A stretch of DNA of 64,000 nucleotides from Limnomonas spitsbergensis (GCA_037349105.1 JAYJMM010000106.1:2356001-2420000), one strand, 5' to 3'. Positions 35,401 through 42,850 are shown, counted from the stretch's first letter. Notes: generated from the sequence alone by a model not told the origin. Made by a program: numbers and translations.

Positions 35401-38400
35401 CAGGTAGTCAACCCTAAGCATCCTGGTGGGTCAGGGTGCAGGTAGTCAACCCTAAGCATCCTGGTGGGTCAGGGTGCAGGTAGTCAACCCTAAGCATCCT
35501 GGTGGGGCAGGGTGCAGGTAGTCAACCCTAAGCATCCTGGTGGGTCAGGGTGCAGGTAGTCAACCCTAACCATCCTGGTGGGTCAGGGAGCAGGTAGTCA
35601 ACCCTAACCATCCTGATGGGTCAGGGTGCAGATAGTCAACCCTAAGCATCCTGGTGGGTCAGGGTGCAGGTAGTCAACCCTAAGCATCCTGATGGGTCAG
35701 GGTGCAGGTAGTCAACCCAAGCATCCTGGTGGGTCAGGGTGCGGGTAGTCAACCCTAAGCATCCTGGTGGGTCAGGGTGCAGGTAGTCAACCCTAAGCAT
35801 CCTGGTGGGTCAGGGTGCAGGTAGTCAACCCTAAACATCCTGGTGGGTCAGGGTGCAGGTAGTCAACCCTAAGCATCCTGGTGGGTCAGGGTGCAGGTAG
35901 TCAACCCTAAGCATCCTGGTGGGTCAGGGTGCAGGTAGTCAACCCTAAGCATCCTGGTGGGGCAGGGTGCAGGTAGTCAACCCTAACCATCCTGGTGGGT
36001 CAGGGTGCAGGTAGTCAACCCTAAGCATCCTGGTGGGTCAGGGTGCAGGTAGTCAACCCTAAGCATCCTGGTGGGTCAGGGTGCAGGTAGTCAACCCTAA
36101 CCATCCTGGTGGGTCAGGGTGCAGGTAGTCAACCCTAAGCATCCTGGTGGGTCAGGGTGCAGGTAGTCAACCCTAAGCATCCTGATGGGTCAGGGTGCAG
36201 GTAGTCAACCCTAAGCATCCAGGTGGGTCAGGGTGCAGGTAGTCAACCCTAACCATCCTGGTGGGGCAGGGTGCAGGTAGTCAACCCTAAGCATCCTGAT
36301 GGGTCAGGGTGCAGGTAGTCAACCCTAAGCATCCTGGTGGGTCAGGGTGCAGGTAGTCAACCCTAAACATCCTGGTTGGTCAGGGTGCAGGTAGTCAACC
36401 CTAAGCATCCTGGTGGGTCAGGGTGCAGGTAGTCAACCCTAAGCATCCTGGTGGGTCAGGGTGCAGGTAGTCAACCCTAAGCATCCAGGTGGGTCAGGGT
36501 GCAGGTAGTCAACCCTAAGCATCCTGGTGGGTCAGGGTGCAGGTAGTCAACCCTAAGCATCCTGGTGGGTCAGGGTGCAGGTAGTCAACCCTAAGCATCC
36601 TGGTGGGTCAGGGTGCAGGTAGTCAACCCTAAGCATCCTGGTTGGTCGGGGTGCAGGTAGTCAACCCTAAGCATCCAGGTGGGTCAGGGTGCAGGTAGTT
36701 CACCCTAAGCATCCTGGTGGGTCAGGGTGCAGGTAGTCTACCCTAAGCATCCAGGTGGGTCAGGGTGCAGGTAGTTCACCCTAAGCATCCTGGTTGGTCA
36801 GCGTGCAGGTAGTCAACCCTAAGCATCCAGGTGGGTCAGGGTGCAGGTAGTTCACCCTAAGCATCCAGGTGGGTCAGGGTGCAGGTAGTTCACCCTAAAC
36901 CCTTTGCTGGTTCAGCCGGCTGGATGTCTCCGATATGGCCCGTTCAAAATGGGGAGTCTCGCCTTGCGTGTTGTGCGGTGGTCGCTAAGAATGAAAAACA
37001 AAACTGGGATATGACTGACCTAGAACAGCGCTCCCATGGCTTGCCTGTTGGTATGTACTGGAGATGTGTACTGCTGGTATGTACTGGATGTATGTACTGT
37101 TGGTATGTAGTACATATATGTGCCACATCAGTCTAATCTTAGCCTTCTGTTCTTCTACGTTTAGAACTGGGGCTTCAACTTTGTCATCGATAAGCATAGG
37201 ACCCTCTAGGATCTCGGAGCTCGACATAATCGATTTAGCCAACGAGCGTGTAAAAACGGGTCGGCTGACGCGGACACGTGGCCTAAAAATAGCATGCTGG
37301 CATCGGCTGGCGCCGATGCGAGGGATTCGGAGTGGTCGGGGTTTTATCAGACTTTGTTTTTGACCCACCGGCGCCCAGTTCCCTGGTATGGACTGCTGGT
37401 ACGCTCTGTCAGTCTGTACTGCATCTAACTTCACTCATGTCATGACCACATGTCTGCTTACCGCTGCAGGTACTCGAACGGGAATTTAAAACCTGACTTG
37501 GTATATTTTTATTTGTCGAGGTGGATCAGCGGTGCTCACACGCAGTCCTGTCCTCCGCTCAGCTGCTCATTTTTTTCCACCTTCCCCAAGATGCCACCCC
37601 CCCCCTCCACCAACACCTAACCCCAGTCCTACCCCTCCCTCAACGAACTCTAACCCCTAAACCCTGCTCACAGCTGTCTGCCTGCAGAGAGGTTCACTCA
37701 GATTTATTTTTGTCATTGGGTACCATCCCGACCCTTCCCACTCCAAACCGGCCTCCGGCCCTGTCCCCCAGCAGGGAGGTCCGCTTGGATGCTTTTGTAA
37801 TTTCGTACCTCCACCCCCACCCCGAACCCCGACCCTGCAATTAGGCCTGCTCAGATGCTTTTGCCATATGTGCCCTGTTCATCCCATCTCGCTCCCACCC
37901 GGCCCCGCGCCCCCTGACCCTGACCTCTGCAAAGAGGCCTGCTCAGATATTTACATCATTGTTACTATCCCCACCTCTCCCGCTCCCCCCTCCTTCCGGA
38001 CGTGACCCTCTGCAGAGGGGGTCCGCTCGGTTGCTCTTGTCATTTGTACCATCTCCCTCCCTCCTCCCCCAAACCTGATGCAGATGCTCTTGTCATTTGT
38101 ACCATCTCCACCCGTCCCACTCCCCCCTTCCCTAACCCCGACCTCTGTAGAGAGCCCCGCTCACATGTTTTGTTATCTTGTATCACCCCCCTCCCTCCCA
38201 CTCTATCCCCACCTCTATCACCACCTCTCCTGCTCCCGGACCTGCCCCCTCCCGGACCTGCCTGCCTACAGAGAGGCCCACACAGTTGACTATGTCATTT
38301 TGTACTATCTGACTCCACTCCTCCAATTTCCACACACACACCTCAAACCTTACCCTCCCCATCGTGGGTGGTCCCTGGCGGCGTACAGCAGGTGTGGAGT

Positions 38401-41061
38401 GGTTAGGTTGGCTTTCCCCCCTTCACCCACCTGCCTGCCTGCAGAGACGCCTGCTGTGAGCCCTGCAGGCGTCGCCTGACCTTTCCTGCATGCTCACATG
38501 CATGTAAAGAGGCCGTGGGTGGGTTCCGCAGCCTGTTGAGTGGGTGGTGGCCCTCCCCCCCCTGTCCCACCTGCCTGCCTGCCTGCCTGCCTGCAGTGAG
38601 CCCTGCAGACGTCGCCTGACCTTACCTGCAAGCTCACATGCATGCAGAGAGGCCTTGGGTGGGTGCCGGCGGCCTGTTAAGTGGGGGTGGGGGGGGGGCC
38701 CTCTTCCACCTGCCTGCCTGACTGCACTGACCCTCGCAGTGACCTCAATACTGAGCCCTTCACGCACCTGACCTTCCCCGCTTGCTCGCATATGTGCAGG
38801 GAGGCCGTTGGTGAGCGCTGGCGGCATGCAGAGCAGGGTGCCCCCCCCCCCCCCACTCTTACCTGCCTGCCTACCTGCGGTGCCTCATGCAGTGACTCCT
38901 TCACACGCCTGAACTTCCCCGCTTGCTCGCATATGTGCAAAGAGGCCGTTGGTGAGCGCTGGCGGCATACAGAGCAGGGTGGCCGACCCCCTCTCTTACC
39001 GGCCTGCCTACCTGCGGTGCCTCATGCAGTGACTCCTACACACGCCTGAACTTCCCCGCTTGCTCGCATATGTGCAGGGAGGTCGTTGGTCGGCGCTGGC
39101 GGCCTGTTGAGTGGGATCGTCGATCCCCCCTCTCCTACCTGCCTGCCTAACTGCAGTGACCCCTGCTAATGACCTCAATAGTGTGTTCCCTGCACACACA
39201 CCTCACCTTCCCTGTCTGCTCGCTTATGTGCAGAGAGGTCGTGGGTGGGTGCCGGCGGCGTACAGCAGGTTGCGGAGAAGGCCGGCAGGCCCACCCGCAA
39301 ACCGCTGCTGGCTGCCGCCCGGGCGGCACGCAAGTCCTTTGCGTCTGCCAGCAGCCAGCTTAAGGACCCGTTGAAGGAGGTTTCCGGCGGGTTCATCAAG
39401 GCGTCCAAGAAGGGGGGGGTGGAGGACGAGGAGCTAACGGAAATGGAGGTGAGGTTGAGGGTTAGGGAGGAGGGTGGAGGATGAGGAGCTCTCAGAAATG
39501 GAGGTGAGGTTTAGGGTTGAGAAGTTAGGGAGGAGGGAGGAGGATGAGGAGCTCACGGAAATGTAGGCGGGGTTGAGGGTTAAGGGGTTGGGGAGGAGGG
39601 TAAGGAGCTCACGGAAATGGAGGATAGGTTGATGGTTGAGGGGTTGGGGAGGAGGACGAGGAGCTCACGGAAATTGAGGTGAGGGTTAGGGTGGAGGGTG
39701 GAGGAGGAGCTCACGGAAATGGAGGTGAGGGCTTGATTCAGGTTTTTGGGGTTCAGGAGGAGGAGAAGGAGGAGCTCATGGGAATGGAGGTGAGGTTTAG
39801 GGGGTAGGGTTGAGGGGTTAGGGATGAGGAGGAGGAGCTCTCGGACATGAAGATGAGGTCTTGATTCAGGGCTCTGGGGTTAAGGAGGAGGAGAAGGAGA
39901 AGGAGGAGCTCACGGAAATTAAGGTGATGGTTTAGGGAGGTTGAAAGGGAAAGGAGGAAGTGGTACCCCCACAACCACCCCCCTTTGCCGGAAGTGGAGG
40001 GCGGAAGGTTGTTAATGATATTTCCTCCTCTTTGTGGGTCATTTTTATTTCACTGCCAGAAAGCCCAGCGAGACGGGTAAGATGCGTGTGTGGGTGGGAA
40101 GGAAAGGGAGAGGTTGCCTTGAGCCTAGGGATCGACCGCAGACAGATTCCAAAGTTTTCATTTCAAGAAGAAACGAGAGGAGTTTTCAGCCCTCCTCCTT
40201 TGACTCGGTACAACGACAAATTTACTGTGTACCCGGCGACCTTGTCAGATGTGGCCGTGTCTGCAGCATGATGAGCGCTGGGTAGTGGGTGCAGTCTTTC
40301 TTCTTTCGTGTTTAGGCGACGTGTCAGCGACACTCTAGCCTTTGCTCAGAGGGCCCCTTTGTGGCCAGCCATGCTGCTTTAGCCACTAATCATAGGCCGG
40401 TCCAGGTTTGGTCCCAATCGGGCCTTTCGCGGCCGTGGGGCGGCCTGCTGAAGGTGGACTTGCGACCAGAAAAATAACCAGAAAATAACCTTATAATGAT
40501 ATAATTATAATCTAAACCCTAAACCCTAAACCATGACAGTTTGGCCACTATCACTGGGCTGATAGCAGTTACTATTATACTGCTTGCCTGGCCACCTTTG
40601 ACATGTCACTGGGCAGCCACCACTAGGCCGATGTGAACAAACCTGGACCGGCCTACGCAGGGTGGCCCTGGCGGCCGGCAGAGCACCAGGACTTCTCGGA
40701 CATAGGCGGTGGTGTAGCTGAATTGTAGCGGACGCCACGTAAAGATAATCATGCTGTGCCTCTGATGCTCAGCTCCTGGCTCCTGGGGGAGGCGAAAAGG
40801 CAGAATGGGAAGTCGCGAGCCTGGGATGGACACGGTTTGGGATTTGACGTGCGGAGATCTCTAGATCCAGCCTGAAAAGACTCTGAACCCTCCACTACAG
40901 CTTTTATCATCTGAACCCTGAGCTTTCAACTCTGAACCCTCCACCTGCTTCAGAAACGAGCTGCGAAAATCGGCAGGAAGGACGCCAAGGCCAAGGCGAG
41001 ATTGGCGGGCCTGCCAGTGGTCCCCAAGGTCAATGTCCGGAAGCACAAGCGGCTTCGGTAG
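11456..41061 (+). CDS. DDX56: DEAD-box ATP-dependent RNA helicase, DDX56/Dbp9 type
   Basis: Family role: nucleolar RNA helicase in large-subunit (60S) ribosome assembly. Exons: 11456-11722, 13048-13098, 13734-13815, 15638-15690, 16924-17010, 22286-22430, 25191-25321, 26244-26379, 26769-26879, 27951-28106, 28913-29094, 32129-32208, 34031-34097, 34304-34341, 34823-34923, 39234-39448, 40954-41061. Phases join throughout to 669 residues. Motifs: KPTAVQ (Q motif, 23-28), ARTGSGKT (I, 45-52), PTRELC (Ia), STPG (Ib), DEAD (II, 160-163), SAT (III, 191-193), [10 protein letters not shown] (IV), VTRGIDF (V, 375-381), HRVGRTGR (VI, 401-408). The basic C-terminus [17 protein letters not shown]...RKHKRLR is typical of this subfamily. 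The basic, Gly/Ser-rich linker between motifs IV and V is also family-typical. About 7% of the 29.6-kb gene is coding. The exon 6 donor at 22430 was chosen for phase. A possible 17-nt exon at 40060 breaks the frame and was left out. Confidence 0.93.
11676..11900 (+). repeat. Duplicated donor side of helicase exon 1
   Basis: The exon 1 end ([15 protein letters not shown] then GTGCGA) at 11676-11728 is copied at about 11821-11875, where it reads [15 protein letters not shown] followed by GTGCAAG. The unit is about 145 bp and includes intron sequence (ATGCACAGGCGTG versus ATGGACAGGCATG). A weaker trace lies near 12046. Confidence 0.85.
12317..12469. mobile_element. 153-bp hAT-like MITE with perfect 8-bp TSD
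   Basis: Ends are CAGTGCTGTGC and GCACAGCACTG (11-bp perfect inverted repeat). Both sides carry the direct repeat GTTGTAAT (12309-12316 and 12470-12477). An 8-bp target-site duplication and C/TA-G ends suit the hAT superfamily. It lies in helicase intron 1 and is non-coding. Confidence 0.85.
13115..13540 (+). repeat. Polypurine (G/A) tract
   Basis: About 280 nt almost free of pyrimidines on the plus strand, with runs of G up to 14-18, then a purine-rich tail. It sits just after helicase exon 2. The long proline/serine-rich frames on the opposite strand are composition artefacts. Confidence 0.85.
13600..13720 (+). repeat. Degenerate copy of helicase exon 3 acceptor side
   Basis: GGGTCACTGCCCGGCTGGGG-like sequence at about 13602 resembles the true exon 3 start GTCACTGCCCTGCTGGGGG at 13734. 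The repeated CACACCCCTTCC blocks between them also match. One decayed upstream copy. Confidence 0.6.
14128..14832 (+). repeat. 17-bp G-rich minisatellite
   Basis: About 40 units of GGTTTGGGGTCTGGGGA with higher-order variants (GACTTTGGAGGGTTG). It lies in helicase intron 3. Regular GGGG runs make it a potential G-quadruplex former. Frames on both strands are open only because of the repeat. Confidence 0.9.
15285..15690 (+). repeat. Acceptor-side copies of helicase exon 4
   Basis: Two or three units of about 100-230 bp share AAAGAGTG..CATTG/CATGCA, TGTGTGTTCTC, GATGCAGGGA and, in the last two, AGCTAGCCGCTGCCATG. The final unit (15638 onward) is the real exon 4. The unit at 15531-15565 repeats acceptor and exon start but then diverges. 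Confidence 0.8.
15700..15945 (+). repeat. G-rich low-complexity tract
   Basis: Runs of GGGGGG(A) with GCAGGCA interruptions directly after the exon 4 donor. Its complement gives the proline-rich spurious frames on the minus strand. Confidence 0.8.
15980..16110 (-). mobile_element. hAT-like MITE family A, reverse copy
   Basis: Core CCTGCTGCTTGGGCCACCAG, TAGGCTGGTCCAAG, GCGGGGCTGCCTGCCAAAGG, TCGTAGCCGAAAA in reverse orientation. It is followed after about 60 bp by a forward copy. Confidence 0.7.
16170..16345 (+). mobile_element. hAT-like MITE family A, forward copy
   Basis: Begins CAGTCTTCTTCTTTCGGCTG, contains CCAGACCTGGACTGGCCCGC and GCTGGCCACGAATGGGG, and ends TAGCTGACATGTAGCTG near GTCAC. 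It is close to the consensus of the copies at 56346 and 59561. Confidence 0.75.
16445..16530 (+). repeat. 18-bp tandem repeat
   Basis: Five copies of AGATCTGAGGGGCATGGC with small changes, in helicase intron 4. Confidence 0.85.
16620..16925 (+). repeat. Acceptor-side copies of helicase exon 5
   Basis: CCTGCACCCTGCCGCCCACAG followed by TCGCGGCTGC at about 16795-16825 repeats the true junction at 16905-16935 (CTGCTGCCCGCAG, TCGCGGCTGCAG). Units carry CTTCCACATACCTCCCAGCC and CCATGTGCCTGCCCGCC. The unit is about 115 bp, with further C-rich partial units upstream. Confidence 0.8.
17055..18533 (+). mobile_element. 1.48-kb DNA transposon-like element with ACCGTA TIRs
   Basis: Left end ACCGTAGTATGAGTCCGATT and right end the reverse complement with one mismatch (..ATACTACGGT at about 18532). 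Subterminal AAAACGAACC motifs repeat near both ends. The interior has frames with an RGG-rich segment (about 17395-17560), a long Glu/Asp/Ser-rich segment (about 17610-17850) and a CxxC-x4-CxxC-type tail (about 17975-18008). A frame change separates the acidic block from its continuation, so it looks like a decayed transposon gene. It is inside helicase intron 5. The superfamily is not assigned. Confidence 0.7.
18534..20705. other. Helicase intron 5, unique part
   Basis: Apart from the coding-like fragment, it holds a degraded echo of exon 5 at about 19967-20000 (GAAGACCTGCAG..GGGGCCCCAG, compare GAAGACCTGCAGCTCATAGC) and TTTAGGGTTTAGGG runs at about 20285-20410. No other gene is seen. Confidence 0.5.
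18953..19120 (-). pseudogene. Coding-like fragment, unknown
   Basis: The minus strand reads a charged helical stretch ([19 protein letters not shown].., then [14 protein letters not shown]) ending in a stop near 18944. A 66-bp direct repeat (TGATCAAGGTAGTGATAGCT) lies just upstream in that orientation at 19155 and 19230. It could be part of a mobile-element gene and has no recognised family. Confidence 0.3.
20709..22195 (+). repeat. 59-bp C-rich minisatellite
   Basis: About 25 highly similar units (CTCCACCTGCCTCTCATCTC, CATTTCTCCCCTCTTAATTA, CCCTCTCCCCCCGCCCC). It ends 90 bp before helicase exon 6. The near identity of units suggests recent expansion or homogenisation. It contains no exon-edge sequence. 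Confidence 0.95.
22394..24155 (+). repeat. 44/45-bp minisatellite seeded by the exon 6 donor
   Basis: About 39 units of GGGATCAGGTGGGGGAGGCA / GGGGTGCACCGCAGGCCTGG / GCGC. The first unit spans the inferred exon 6 end (GGATCAG then GTGGGG at 22430/22431). Every unit therefore carries a donor-like AG/GTGGGG. All plus frames are open across it, giving false ORFs of several hundred codons. Confidence 0.95.
24415..24590 (+). repeat. 44-bp AT-rich array related to the preceding one
   Basis: Four units of GAATATCCGGGATCAGGTGA / GGGATGGATTAAAAACAATC. They keep GGATCAGGTGAG from the array upstream but have an AT-rich remainder. CACAAAATAT x4 lies just before, at 24308-24345. Confidence 0.85.
25022..25083 (+). 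repeat. 23-bp repeat, three copies
   Basis: GATTTTTTGTCGATACCGGA plus ATT repeated in helicase intron 6. Confidence 0.9.
25271..25625 (+). repeat. Donor-side copies of helicase exon 7
   Basis: After the real exon end (..FVNTVDR then GTGAGT at 25322) there are four units of about 74 bp. Each repeats CGCAAGAAGGCGCTCATC, TTCGTGAATAC(A/G)GT, and TGATAGG followed by GTGAGT or GTAAGT (GCGAGA in the last). Read-through meets a stop in the first unit. Confidence 0.9.
25884..26063 (+). mobile_element. 180-bp MITE, copy 3
   Basis: Perfect 20-bp terminal inverted repeats ATTTGATTTGCCTTCCCTCA and its complement. The interior matches the two copies at 6709 and 7034. It is in helicase intron 7 and non-coding. 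Confidence 0.9.
26086..26243 (+). repeat. 17-bp repeat abutting the exon 8 acceptor
   Basis: About nine units of CCGACGCTTGTCCCCTG / CTGACCCTTGTCTCTGG. The array runs into the real acceptor (TTTGCCGACAG, exon at 26244), so it also supplies the pyrimidine tract. Confidence 0.85.
26350..26480 (+). repeat. Donor-side copy of helicase exon 8
   Basis: GACTACCTCATAGCCACGGG at the exon end is echoed about 85 bp downstream as GACTACCTCACAGCCACTGG. Confidence 0.7.
26640..26800 (+). repeat. Acceptor-side copy of helicase exon 9
   Basis: CAG + ATGACGTTCATACCTCATCG at 26649 precedes the real CAG + ATGACGTTCATGCCTCATCC at 26769. The unit is about 120 bp and includes CCACCCACACCCTAACATCC intron sequence. 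Confidence 0.88.
26849..27425 (+). repeat. Donor-side copies of helicase exon 9
   Basis: The exon end (GGCGGCCACTTTTGGGCAAG..GGAG then GTGAGACCC) is echoed at about 27056 (GGTGGCCACTTTGGGGCAAG). The junction and intron start (GGAGGTGAGAG, GGACCCTTCTTTTCATTTG) recur at about 27245 and 27357, each followed by TTGGGACAGCCTGGC. Confidence 0.75.
27525..27990 (+). repeat. Acceptor-side copies of helicase exon 10
   Basis: Four decoys precede the real acceptor at 27950/27951. Each has a CAG followed by a relative of GCAAGGCCGGGGGCGGGAA: about 27539, 27670, 27768 and 27870. The spacing is about 85-130 bp, with C-rich intron sequence between units. Confidence 0.85.
28070..28325 (+). repeat. Donor-side copy of helicase exon 10
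   Basis: CAGGGCTACGTGCACCGAGT..GGACAG then GTGGGG (real, 28106/28107) is echoed at about 28286 as CAGGGCTATGAGTACAGAGT..GGGCAG then GTGAGA. Confidence 0.8.
28375..28920 (+). repeat. Acceptor-side copies of helicase exon 11
   Basis: TTGCCACCCTGGCAG + GCCGTACCGTCGTGGC at about 28390 and 28505, and GGCAGGCCCTGTCGGCCAG at about 28793, precede the real TGACAG + GCCGTGCTGGCGAG at 28913. Units carry CCTAATCCTTTAG and CCAGTACCACCCT. Confidence 0.8.
29330..32030 (+). repeat. 44-bp minisatellite, about 61 units
   Basis: ACCTTCCTTGCACTTACCCT / GCACTTTCCCTGTGCCTGTC / CCGC repeated through helicase intron 11 with a few point variants (CTTACC/CTACCC, TCCC/TCAC). All three plus frames are open, which gives a false ORF of more than 1000 codons. 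No exon-edge sequence is seen in the unit. Confidence 0.97.
32040..32160 (+). repeat. Acceptor-side copy of helicase exon 12
   Basis: CTCGCAG + GGACCCCTCTGTCCCTATGG at about 32054 precedes the real CTCGCAG + GGACCCCTACGTCCCTATGG at 32129. The 70-bp unit ends in CTAAACCCTAAAA. Confidence 0.9.
32209..33500. other. Helicase intron 12, unique part
   Basis: No gene recognised. It holds an inverted pair of GGGGTC(G/A)GAC..AGTGACATGCC-like ends at about 32445-32480 and 32640-32680 (GGGCATGTCACTTAAGGGGT versus its complement), suggesting another small inverted-repeat element of about 230 bp. Confidence 0.4.
32442..32682. mobile_element. Putative 240-bp inverted-repeat element
   Basis: Left end AAGGGGCATGTCACTTAAGG and right end ATAAGTGACATGCCCTTTG are near-perfect inverted repeats. 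The GGTCGGAC / GTCTGACCCC blocks next to them also pair. Non-coding, and no target-site duplication was resolved. Confidence 0.6.
33503..33532 (+). mobile_element. Solo end of an ACCGTA-type element
   Basis: ACTGTACTGTCATTCTCATT followed by TGGTGTCATT is nearly identical to the left end of the element at 47497. No matching right end follows; a minisatellite does. Confidence 0.65.
33533..33970 (+). repeat. 21/28-bp minisatellite
   Basis: About 18 units of ATAACCAGTAACCAGTGTCAC, some with an extra AGTAACC. It is bounded on both sides by AACCAGTAACCACTAAAAAT. Confidence 0.92.
34195..34320 (+). repeat. Acceptor-side copy of helicase exon 14
   Basis: TTGTGCAG + CGTCTTAAAGGCTACTTCTAA at 34210 precedes the real TTGTGCAG + CGTCTCAAGGGATACTTTGA at 34304. 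The unit is about 94 bp. The copy has an in-frame stop. Confidence 0.88.
34342..34500 (+). repeat. About 65-bp direct repeat in intron 14
   Basis: CTGTTCAG(T/C)TCTCGCT(T/G)GACTG, ATGT, CACCC(A/T)CCAGCCTTCTT appear twice just after the exon 14 donor, at about 34349 and 34428. Confidence 0.75.
34915..36900 (+). repeat. 38-bp minisatellite seeded at the exon 15 donor
   Basis: About 51 units of CATCCTGGTGGGTCAGGGTG / CAGGTAGTCAACCCTAAG. The first bases resemble the true junction TCTG/GTGGGT at 34923/34924, so every unit carries a CTG/GTGGGT donor-like site. It includes CCCTAA, the half-motif of the algal telomere. Confidence 0.9.
36985..37290 (-). other. Coding-like fragment in helicase intron 15
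   Basis: The minus strand reads a plausible acidic stretch ([16 protein letters not shown], then [14 protein letters not shown]) at about 37245-37130, with open frame on both sides. It has no recognised family and could be a mobile-element remnant. A TATGTACTG-rich short repeat lies alongside. Confidence 0.25.
37670..39260 (+). repeat. Acceptor-side copies of helicase exon 16 (at least 12)
   Basis: Successive units of about 90-150 bp end in GTGCAG/GCAG + AGAGGCCGTTGGTGAGCGCTGG-like sequence at about 37683, 37770, 37930, 38010, 38145, 38270, 38440, 38505, 38640, 38795, 38935 and 39075. The real exon starts at 39234. Similarity to the exon grows toward it: the nearest units keep GGTGGGTGCCGGCGGC and even GTACAGCAGG, while distant ones keep only the splice site. 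Confidence 0.85.
39415..39935 (+). repeat. Donor-side copies of helicase exon 16
   Basis: The exon end (GAGGACGAGGAGCTAACGGA, AATGGAG then GTGAGG) is followed by about seven units of 55-75 bp with GAGGAGCTC(A/T)CGGAAATGGA and GTGAGG(GT)T. The series is partly shared with 48465-48660 in the duplicated segment. Confidence 0.88.
40060..40076 (+). other. Possible 17-nt microexon (uncertain)
   Basis: ACTGCCAG + AAAGCCCAGCGAGACGG + GTAAG has perfect splice-site form and would encode KAQRDG. Including it would put the terminal exon out of frame, so it is not in the gene model. The same block is amplified seven times at 48765-49050. Confidence 0.3.
40289..40480 (-). mobile_element. hAT-like MITE family A, reverse copy
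   Basis: Starts CAGTCTTTCTTCTTTC (complement of the CACTG end) and contains CAGCCATGCTGCTTTAGCCA and GGCCGGTCCAGGTTTGG. It is shared with 49877 through the segmental duplication. Confidence 0.75.
40600..40735 (+). mobile_element. Diverged family A-like fragment
   Basis: Keeps ACCTGGACCGGCCTACG and ends GTGTAGCTGAATTGTAGC. This end also occurs at about 12742, 56012 and 6490, hinting at a second related family. Confidence 0.45.
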
Positions 41062-41572
41062 ATCTAGATCTAGATGTTTGCTGACCTATCTCGGTCGATG
41101 TGCGTCTAGATCCGTGGGTTTATTTAGCAACGTCTAGAAGCGACAGCGCTGCTGCCTCTCGAAGGCGATGTTTGGCATTTTGCGATGTGTGTTTTGGATG
41201 GTTGTACAGTTCAACGGACGCCAGTAGGGTACATGAGACCTGGTCCAGCTCACGGTATTTGTGTAGGGGGAGGGGGAATGGGGATCAAGAAATAGCAAGA
41301 CTTTGTGACGACTGACGACCTTGTGAACTTTGTGAAAGTGAGGTGGAGAATCGTAATAACTGGTAATGGGCATAAGGAAGGCTCGAGAACCTCAATCCTG
41401 ATTATGCCCTACCATCGCTCTCATTTCCTGCCGGCTTGGGTAATTCAGCTGTCCTCGATTCAGTTATTTCTGTAGATGGTTGGGAGTGGGGAGGAGTCTC
41501 GAAGATTAATTAGCAGTGAAACCAGGGTTGAAACTATCAGTTTCGTTTCGTTGGCACCGAACACTTTAATGT

Positions 41573-42300
41573 CATTACACCTTTGGGCCTGGGAAACTCA
41601 CAAGATAATGTACGAGAGAAGGAAGGAAAGGGTCTCCACCATCCAAACAACAACAAGGGGGGGAAATGAACGGAAGACCGAGTCCCCAGCCCCTCAAGAG
41701 ACTAGCTCTCTAAAAGTTAATGGCATTACATCTCTGGGCCCTGCTCAAAAAGGCTCGGCCGCGTGGGCGCCCAAGTGTACCGTTGGGAGAAAAGAACCCG
41801 AAGGTGAGAGGGAAAGAAGGAGATGAAGACAAGGGAGAAACAAATACCCCCCCCCCATCCAGCTCCCATCAAGTTCGACCACATCTTCCATAAAAGCCAA
41901 GGCCTCTCACCCTTGCTTGTCCGGGTACAACTGGTCAAAAACGTCAAACCTCTGGGCCCGCTCAAAGTTCGGCCGCTACCGGTAGTGAACAACTGGTGAA
42001 GATCAATGACATTACACCTCTGGGCCTCACACAACTGGTGAAAGTATGTAGCGTTGTTTGGAGGCTACATGCTCACAGACGGCCATAACATCACTGGCCA
42101 TGTGCCTTGCACCAGTCATTAACGTTACACCTCTGGGCCCGCTCAAAGCTCGGCCGCGTGGGCGCCCAACTGTTCAGAAGGGAGAAAATAAGAAGGAACT
42201 AAAAGGGAGAGGAGGGGGGGGACAAAAGGAAAGGCCGGGAAGGCAAAGAAGACCAAGTCTGACACCTGAGTTCCACTAAAGACTAGCCCTCAACAAAGCC
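41573..42300 (+). repeat. Dispersed repeat family B, cluster of forward copies
   Basis: Three or four tandem partial copies, each opening with a relative of TTACACCTCTGGGCC(C/T)GCTC. The last (42115-42290) is the fullest: AAAGCTCGGCCGCGTGGGCG, CCCAACTGTTCAGAAGGGAG, GAAAGGCCGGGAAGGCAAAG, ACCAAGTCTGACACC. No coding sequence is seen. Confidence 0.75.
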
Positions 42301-42699
42301 TTGCACCAGTGGCATCAGTGGTGTAACGCCATTGACCAGTGGCATCAAGCATGACTGCCCACTGAGCCCCCTGCTCTTTTGCCTCTACATCAGTCATCAG
42401 CGACCTGCCAGGCCTGTTTGCAGCCTAGTGCCCGGCATAGAGCATTGTGTTGGAGGTGGGGCGACGACTTATGTGCCAGTTATAGCCTGATGATCTCTCT
42501 GCTAGTCGGCAGCCCAGCAGGGCTGCAATGCATGCTAGACGCCACGCCCTGAATGTGCGGTGGTTAAACAAATCCATGTAAACGTGAAGCAGCTGAAGGC
42601 AGCGCCGAGTGGATAATTGGGCATGTATCATAGACCTCCCCCCCCCCTACCTTTTGATGAGGGCTAGGATCTAGACGGGCTGGGATTCTTCAGAATTCC

Positions 42700-42850
42700 T
42701 TTACTTTTTGGGGTTGTTTTCTCCTACTCCTCTTCCCGTCTGTTTCTTTCCCCTTCTCCCATAGCCTTAAGTTTCTTTTCCTCCGACCAAACAGTCGGGC
42801 GCCCACGCGGCCAAGCCTTTTGAGCATGGACCAGAGGTGTCATGTCTTTG
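42700..42850 (-). repeat. Dispersed repeat family B, reverse copy
   Basis: GGGGTTGTTTTCTCC, TTAAGTTTCTTTTCC, AAACAGTCGGGCGCCCACGC, GGACCAGAGGTGTCATG. It overlaps the 3' side of the minus-strand membrane-protein exons. Confidence 0.7.

Noticed and set aside
34940..36900. CRISPR-like array
   Set aside because: Units are contiguous with no unique spacers, in a eukaryotic intron. The same applies to the other minisatellites.
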